A stretch of DNA of 46,707 bases, taken from an uncultured Neomegalonema sp. (GTDB lineage Bacteria; Pseudomonadota; Alphaproteobacteria; Rhodobacterales; Rhodobacteraceae). The position numbers and the translations under genes were made by a program. Below are positions 41,946 to 46,707 of the stretch, piece after piece. The stretch is from contig CALFAK010000135.1 in assembly GCA_937948985.1 (NCBI GenBank), positions 1 through 46,707 on the forward strand. The letters are read 5' to 3'. The first letter of the stretch is position 1. Every line of letters starts with the position of its first letter. A model generated the notes under the pieces. It saw only the letters and a program-made list of their open reading frames with translations, had not been told where the DNA came from and ran no database searches.

Positions 41946-42692
41946 TTACTCAACATCTTTACCCAAAATCGTTTCGCGGATCGAGGCTGGCTCTTCAGGT
42001 GGTGGCGCTGGCCATTCCGGTGTCACTAGACCCGCTGAGATCACCAGTTTTGCAGCATCCTCGACGCTCATATCGAGCAGCTTCACATCCTCGCGCGGCA
42101 AGAAAAGCAAGAAACCGGAGGTCGGGTTTGGCGTTGTGGGCAGGAAAACACTCACCATTTCTTCTGAATTCGCACGTGTGAGGATTTCGCCCGAAGTTTC
42201 CGTTGTGACAAAAGCAATTGCCCAGATGCCCCTGCGCGGATATTCGATCAGGCACACTTTCTCAAAATTCGCCTTGCCGCCTTGGGCAAAGATTGTCTCA
42301 ACAATTTGCTTGAGCGCGTTATAGATTGAGCGGACAATCGGCATTCGGTCGACGAACCGCTCGCCGATCCTGAAAAGCTGCCGCCCGAACAGGTTTTTGG
42401 TGAACGCGCCAAGCGCCGCCACGAAGAAGAAAAACACCACCACGCCGAATCCGGGCAGTGAAATGGGTAGATAATCCTCAAGTTTGTAGACAATCGGCAC
42501 CAGCGGCAACACGCGGGCATCAACAAATTCTGCAAATGTCCAGACAAGATAGATTGTAATCGAAATCGGCGCGAAAATGACGAATCCGGTTAGGAAGTTG
42601 GATCGCAGATTTACCCAAGCGCTCTGCTTACGTGCAGGCTCCAGAAAGGTAATCGTGCGACCTTCATCCTGTTTGGGATCTTCGTTATTCAT
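41946..42692 (-). CDS. DUF502 family inner-membrane protein
   Basis: A 248-aa protein with two strong membrane segments (about 32-55, FLTGFVIFAPISITIYLVWT; about 85-105, FGVVVFFFFVAALGAF) and a soluble domain after them. DUF502 marks seen: RMPIVRSIYNALKQIVETI, and VSVFLPTTPNPTSGFLLFLP. Function is unknown across bacteria and plants (the plant LCV-type relatives are membrane proteins). It follows ghrA-like on the same strand after 49 bases. Confidence 0.9.
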   Translation of the reverse strand: MNNEDPKQDEGRTITFLEPARKQSAWVNLRSNFLTGFVIFAPISITIYLVWTFAEFVDARVLPLVPIVYKLEDYLPISLPGFGVVVFFFFVAALGAFTKNLFGRQLFRIGERFVDRMPIVRSIYNALKQIVETIFAQGGKANFEKVCLIEYPRRGIWAIAFVTTETSGEILTRANSEEMVSVFLPTTPNPTSGFLLFLPREDVKLLDMSVEDAAKLVISAGLVTPEWPAPPPEEPASIRETILGKDVE

Positions 42693-42741
42693 ACCACCGT
42701 ATATCCGCTAAACTTTTCGATACGCTGCGCTGCACAATGAT

Positions 42742-43677
42742 CTAATACCCCCGCGACCGATCCACAACATTAATGAAGGGCTTTCCGGTCTCAAAAAGCT
42801 CTATTTGCTCAACGATCACCTTTGCTGCCGTCTGTATGCGTGTTGCACTGGCTATGTGTGGGGTGATCGTGACCGAAGGATGTTCCCAATACGGATGAGA
42901 TTGCGGCAAAGGCTCTTCATTAAAGACATCTAGTGTCGCACTGGCAATTTTGCCGCTGTTGAGGGCGGCCAGCAGCGCGTCATCTTCAATAATCGGCCCA
43001 CGCGCCACATTGATGATATGCGCGCCGTCGGGCAGTGCTTCCAGCCGCTCCGCATCGAACAGGCCTGTCGTTTGCGGGGTCAGCGGTACGAGGATGACTA
43101 CAATATCAGCTTGCGCGATGATACCTGCCAATCCTTGATCACCATGGAAAGTCTTGACCCCTGCGATCGTTTTCTCACTGCGGCTCCAACCCAGCACGTT
43201 GAAACGTAAAGTTGCGAGTTTTTGCGCCAAATCGACGCCTAAAGCGCCCAAACCGAGTATGGCAACTTTACGGTCCCTTGACAAAGGGGGAGCCACGTTC
43301 AGCCATTCTTTGCGCGATTGCTGTGCGCGTTGCTTATCCATACCCAGATGCACGCGCATGACGTGGCCAACACAATAATCTGTCATGCCTTCTGTCAGCC
43401 CCGGTTCTACCATGCGTAACAGGGCGGGGGATTTTGGCAGGGTCGGGTTATCGAGCAATGTCTCAACCCCCGCCCACAGCGATTGAATGGCGAGAATCCC
43501 GGAGTAGGGGGTCAGGTCTTTGACTGGCCCGCTTGGTTCATAAAGCAAAATGTCGATTTTCGCCGGATCGGTGCCTTCGATATCTGCTGTAATATCGAGT
43601 TCAGGCCGCAAAGCGCGTACAGCACCTATCCACGCCTCAGCGTCGCGCGCTTTTCCGGCATAAAGAACACATGTCAT
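42742..43677 (-). CDS. Glyoxylate/hydroxypyruvate reductase A-type D-2-hydroxyacid dehydrogenase
   Basis: A 311-aa D-2-hydroxyacid dehydrogenase. The NAD(P) loop is ILGLGALGVDLAQKL with a following WSRS (serine/arginine, favouring NADPH). The catalytic triad lies in NVARGPIIEDDALL (Arg), FNEEPLP (Glu) and TPHIAS (His). The overall pattern (LYAGKARDAEAW opening, LSRDRKVAILGLG) matches GhrA, which reduces glyoxylate and hydroxypyruvate. Likely cytoplasmic. Confidence 0.9.
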   Translation of the reverse strand: MTCVLYAGKARDAEAWIGAVRALRPELDITADIEGTDPAKIDILLYEPSGPVKDLTPYSGILAIQSLWAGVETLLDNPTLPKSPALLRMVEPGLTEGMTDYCVGHVMRVHLGMDKQRAQQSRKEWLNVAPPLSRDRKVAILGLGALGVDLAQKLATLRFNVLGWSRSEKTIAGVKTFHGDQGLAGIIAQADIVVILVPLTPQTTGLFDAERLEALPDGAHIINVARGPIIEDDALLAALNSGKIASATLDVFNEEPLPQSHPYWEHPSVTITPHIASATRIQTAAKVIVEQIELFETGKPFINVVDRSRGY

Positions 43678-43804
43678 GATTTTTTCCCAACCGTCATATT
43701 ACTGACGAGATAGCGCGTCAGCAGGTCGTGGCGTCAAGGATCATTTCACGTTATTGATTCATTAACGCGGGGCTGGCATCGACTGAAAGAAAAGGAATGC
43801 TTCT

Positions 43805-45334
43805 ATGTTGAGAACGAGTGTTGTGAGCCTGTTGGCGCTTGGATGTGCCTTTTCCCCTGCGATGGCGCAGACTGTGTTGTGGGGCGAGTCGCAGAATCCT
43901 GCGCTTCAGGGGCAGCCACAACCGTTCATCGGCCAGCCGCAACCGAGCAGTCCGCCGCTGTATTACGAGACTGTGCCGCAAGCGCCGCAACCTGTTTATG
44001 TGGAGCCGCCTGTTCAGCAGCAGCCCGCCTATCGTGCCCCTGCTGTGCAAGCGCCTGTCCGTATTGACCCCGGTGTGCAAGTCTATCGCGGCAATGCTGA
44101 GCCGCAGCCACAGCGGGAATTCCGCGTGATTCCCACCCCGCCACCCGCAGAGCAACCGCAGTTTCGCGTTGAGCCTCAGCCGCAACGCCCTGCCGTTATT
44201 GCCCGCCCTGAGCCTCAATCCGTTGAGCAGGTGCCAGAGGTCCAGCGCGCCCCGGAACCCGCGATTGCGGTGGTAAGCGAGCCTGCGGCAGCGCGGCAAG
44301 AAGGGGCGTTGCGCGATTTTTCGGCTGAATTGATGCGTATTGTGGAGCTTGGCGAGCGCTACCGCGCGGCCAGCCCCGGCTTTCTGGAGGATCTGAAGGC
44401 ATTAGCCGATAAATATCAAGGGGTTGCGGGCGATTTGAGCTTGATCGCGGCGCAACAGCCTGAGGTCACAATCCCGCCAGTGCCGCCCGTTTCCGCCATT
44501 GCGCCTGACGAACCCGGCGTCGAAGTCGGTCCTCCCCCGGCCCCTCAACCGCCTGTCGAGGTGGCAATTGCGGAGCCTGAACCTGAACAAATTGATACCA
44601 CTCCCGCGCCGGAACCAAGCCCGCCGCTTGCCATTCTGACGCCAACACCGGAACCTGTAGAGCCGATTCCCGCATTGCCCCCCGCTCCCGCGTCGCTCGT
44701 CTATTTGCGCGATGATTTCGCCGATGGTGATTACATCGCGAATCCCGCATGGAGTGTGCGGCAAGGCAATTGGGTTGTGGACAGCACGTATGGCCTGCGC
44801 CCGTTTTCGCCCGAACGCCAACAAACCAGTCAGGTCACGCCGCAAGCATTGCTGCAATACCTGATCGGTGATGAGAAACCGCAAGCGAACGCGGAGGTCG
44901 CTGATACCGCTGCGGGCCTGATCGAGGCGTCGGTGGATATCGGCAACGCGTTCTCGCTGGTGGCGACGATTACAGACCATGACGGCGAGGGTGCCGCGCA
45001 TTTTATCCTGCATCAGGGCGGCGCGAACTGGCTCGGTTACCGGTTGGAGCTGCGCGCGGGACCGCGTCCGCTGGTCGTTCTCGCCCGTCGCGGGGCGAGT
45101 GGCTACAAGGACATTATGAAGGTCGAGGCGCCGGGCTTTACCCAAGGCAAACCGCATCAACTGCGCTGGGCGCGCTTGTCAGACGGGCAGATGTTCGTGC
45201 TGATCGATGGCCGCCCCATCATCACCGCCCGCGACACGGTGTTTAAGCAGCCGTGGAAAGGCTTTGCGTTCTTCACCGCCGAATCCGATGTCTCCATGCG
45301 CAACATCCGCATCGCGGAGCCGATTGAGCAGTAG
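43805..45334 (+). CDS. Secreted Pro/Gln-rich protein with C-terminal beta-sandwich-like domain
   Basis: A 509-aa protein with a Sec signal (MLRTSVVSLLALGCAFSPAMA, cleavage before QTVLWG). Residues 25-300 are mostly low-complexity Pro/Gln/Glu/Val with a short helical insert (LRDFSAELMRIVELGERY, about 163-180). Residues about 300-505 look like a lectin-type jelly roll: YLRDDFADGDYIANPAWSVR, GNWVVDSTYGLRP, LGYRLELRAGPRP, MFVLIDGRPIITA and a final DVSMRNIRIAEP, resembling LamG or DUF1080-like folds. No catalytic residues are evident. A carbohydrate- or wall-binding role is my inference. It stands alone. Confidence 0.8.
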   Translation: MLRTSVVSLLALGCAFSPAMAQTVLWGESQNPALQGQPQPFIGQPQPSSPPLYYETVPQAPQPVYVEPPVQQQPAYRAPAVQAPVRIDPGVQVYRGNAEPQPQREFRVIPTPPPAEQPQFRVEPQPQRPAVIARPEPQSVEQVPEVQRAPEPAIAVVSEPAAARQEGALRDFSAELMRIVELGERYRAASPGFLEDLKALADKYQGVAGDLSLIAAQQPEVTIPPVPPVSAIAPDEPGVEVGPPPAPQPPVEVAIAEPEPEQIDTTPAPEPSPPLAILTPTPEPVEPIPALPPAPASLVYLRDDFADGDYIANPAWSVRQGNWVVDSTYGLRPFSPERQQTSQVTPQALLQYLIGDEKPQANAEVADTAAGLIEASVDIGNAFSLVATITDHDGEGAAHFILHQGGANWLGYRLELRAGPRPLVVLARRGASGYKDIMKVEAPGFTQGKPHQLRWARLSDGQMFVLIDGRPIITARDTVFKQPWKGFAFFTAESDVSMRNIRIAEPIEQ

Positions 45335-45530
45335 ACGATCGAGGCGCATTTTCCGGTGATGGGCCATATTGAAAACACTGGTTTTGCAATGCAACAGGCA
45401 GCAAAGAGCGCATTTCTAACGTTTGGGTGCAGCGCAAAAAACGGCGATGGCTGGCCACAAGTTGCCGTTGGGGTGCATAGCGTAACAGGCTTCTAAGTGC
45501 GCATATAGCAGTGGCTAAACGCGAGCCAAT
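45335..45530. other. 196-base intergenic stretch between convergent genes
   Basis: No gene or strong hairpin is seen. Two imperfect copies of a TTGGGGTGCA-like string occur near 45422 and 45467. Base composition shifts from GC-rich on the left to AT-rich on the right here, so it may mark the edge of acquired DNA. Confidence 0.3.
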
Positions 45531-46580
45531 TTAGCTGTTCACCCAATCATTGAGTTGGTCTATCGGCATCACCAAATTAAGTGAACCTGAGCTATAGAGT
45601 TTCCGAATTAAGGGGTCATAATGTTGAAACAGTTCTGCGTTCTCATCGGTCTTCCAGTCCCTAAAATATCGCATGACAGTGCCAGCGAGGAGATCGGCCA
45701 ATTGTACGCCTTTGGAATACTCTGAATCGACGAACAAAATTTCGACATCGTTCACAAGGCCATAATCGTAGACGGAAGGCGCAGAAGGTATGGGATTCGC
45801 AGTACCAGCTAGTTCTCGCATGTACGCCAATATCGCTGGCAACACAGGTTTCATTTCGGAAGTTTCATCGTGAACAATTTTTGAGATAACTTTCTGATCG
45901 TTAAAGTAAGCGACTATCGTCGCGAACGATGATGTATGAGGCGAGAGTAATTTTTTAGATTTGTCGGGTGGACATGCTTCGATCAGCTCTCGAAAGCGCT
46001 CTCTATCAATATCAACGATATAGCAATCTTCGAAATCAGCCCCTTCGTTGAGAAATGCATCTCCAATCTCTTTAAATCCACTATCGATCAAATCTTGTGC
46101 GATTTGGATATAGCACTCCATCAGTTTTGGACCCGATTCCTCTTGCTGCGCCTTGATCCACTGTTTGAGCGTGGTGTTTTGCAAGGAATTATGGAGGGCC
46201 GTCGCAGTGCACTGCTTGAAGTGGTTGTATTTTTTATCTGCTCCTTTCAGGAGACCATGCTCGGTGATCGAAGTGGAAATCAGGTATCTCTTGTCTACAA
46301 GCTGAGTATTTGATTCAAAAACATTATGACAACTTTTAAATATATCATAGATTAAGTCGAGGTGTCATTGATATGCGTCTTCAGACTTCAGTTCGGTATT
46401 GATAGCTTTTTCACTGCATACTTTCGAAAAGACCTCATCAAATCTGGTGGAATTCGCAGGGTCGATCAATATACCTGAGAGCGTGAAAAATGGATGCCCA
46501 GAAAACTTCGGGTCATCGGAATTTTTAAAAAATTCTAGATATCCGGAGTTGCCAGACTCATCGATGAACAACTCTGTCAT
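45531..46580 (-). pseudogene. DUF3800 gene interrupted by one in-frame TGA
   Basis: A single 349-codon frame carries a complete DUF3800 protein except for TGA at codon 72 (46367-46365). The front reads MTELFIDESGNSGYLEF with HPFFTLSGILID and ends TELKSEDAYQ before the stop. The same frame resumes HLDLIYDIFKSC and runs to the family's C-terminal mark VDSEYSKGVQLADLLAG, ending LNDWVNS. There is no frameshift. A good AGAGGGG site precedes ATG 46580. Both halves are AT-rich, unlike most of the window. DUF3800 proteins have an RNase H-like fold and often sit in mobile or defence-rich regions. I call it a nonsense-mutated gene; a reading error or a strain-level mutation is possible. Confidence 0.75.
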
Positions 46581-46707
46581 TCGCTTTACCCCTCTTTGGA
46601 ATCTTCCATCGTCGGCGTTGCCGATGCAAATGATGGCTGAGCGTTAGACTTCCTGATTGTTTTTTGAGCGTCAAGATGGCGGCTCCCGGCAATTTTTCAC
46701 CGTCGCC
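46581..46707. other. Right edge of window, no gene seen
   Basis: The last 127 bases contain the ribosome site of the DUF3800 gene and a short GC-richer tail. No complete ORF, terminator or repeat is evident. Confidence 0.3.

Noticed and set aside
41800-42324. A 174-codon open frame on the plus strand
   Set aside because: Most of it lies opposite the DUF502 gene and has no family pattern; only the first 45 or so codons, outside that gene, are of interest.
46365-46367. TGA as a selenocysteine codon
   Set aside because: No stem-loop of SECIS type follows at the right distance, and DUF3800 is not known as a selenoprotein family.

Overview
The window looks like a chromosomal segment of an alphaproteobacterium, most likely of the order Rhodobacterales (Roseobacter-like). 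I base this on protein style and gene neighbourhoods: a DUF4169 protein, the lgt-midA-pgeF cluster, surE-pcm followed by a LysM/LytM lipoprotein, cysE beside a DksA-like zinc-finger protein, many Tat-dependent proteins and an RTX secretion substrate. This placement is inferred, not computed. I found no rRNA, tRNA, CRISPR array, insertion sequence or prophage. Base composition is fairly uniform and GC-rich by eye. The two exceptions are an AT-rich lipoprotein gene near 5.9-6.6 kb and the AT-rich right end (45.5-46.6 kb), which holds a broken DUF3800 gene.

Layout. 0-5.8 kb: tatD with an overlapping metallo-beta-lactamase (MBL) gene, an MsbA-type ABC exporter, an Lrp regulator divergent from a LysE exporter, and a Tat-exported MBL protein. 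5.9-10 kb: an orphan lipoprotein, a DUF4169/EamA pair, a DUF6438 lipoprotein and an RTX protein with a 36-residue higher-order repeat. 10.2-17 kb: a ferredoxin-ASKHA protein (RACo-like), then a LuxR-type regulator fused to an apparently dead alpha/beta-hydrolase fold and coupled to a Tat-signal aldo/keto reductase, then a carbamoyltransferase. 17-27 kb: a beta-CASP nuclease, a glutamine amidotransferase, a secreted GH144-like glycosidase, a quaternary-amine ABC transporter preceded by an intact alpha/beta hydrolase, a Uma2 protein and a Tat-dependent thioredoxin-fold protein.

27-33.4 kb (minus strand) is one long run. lgt, midA, a newly noticed 52-codon gene and pgeF are all linked by 4-base ATGA overlaps, followed by an M24 creatinase-fold protein and a large lipoprotein with two copies of one domain. 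33.5-37.2 kb is the divergent surE-pcm-nlpD-like stress and envelope cluster, ending in a strong terminator. 37-45.3 kb carries mazG, an inositol-phosphatase/HisN-type gene, an Xre regulator, an SDR, a DksA-like protein, cysE, DUF502, a ghrA-type reductase and a Pro/Gln-rich secreted protein.

The most interesting items are: (1) the LuxR/pseudo-hydrolase regulator, with interlocking inverted repeats in its 322-base upstream region; (2) the hidden 52-aa gene coupled to midA and pgeF; (3) the four-nonapeptide (36-residue) RTX module; (4) the DUF3800 gene cut by a single in-frame TGA; (5) the domain duplication in the 663-aa lipoprotein. Functions are assigned by recognising families and motifs by eye; no searches were run.
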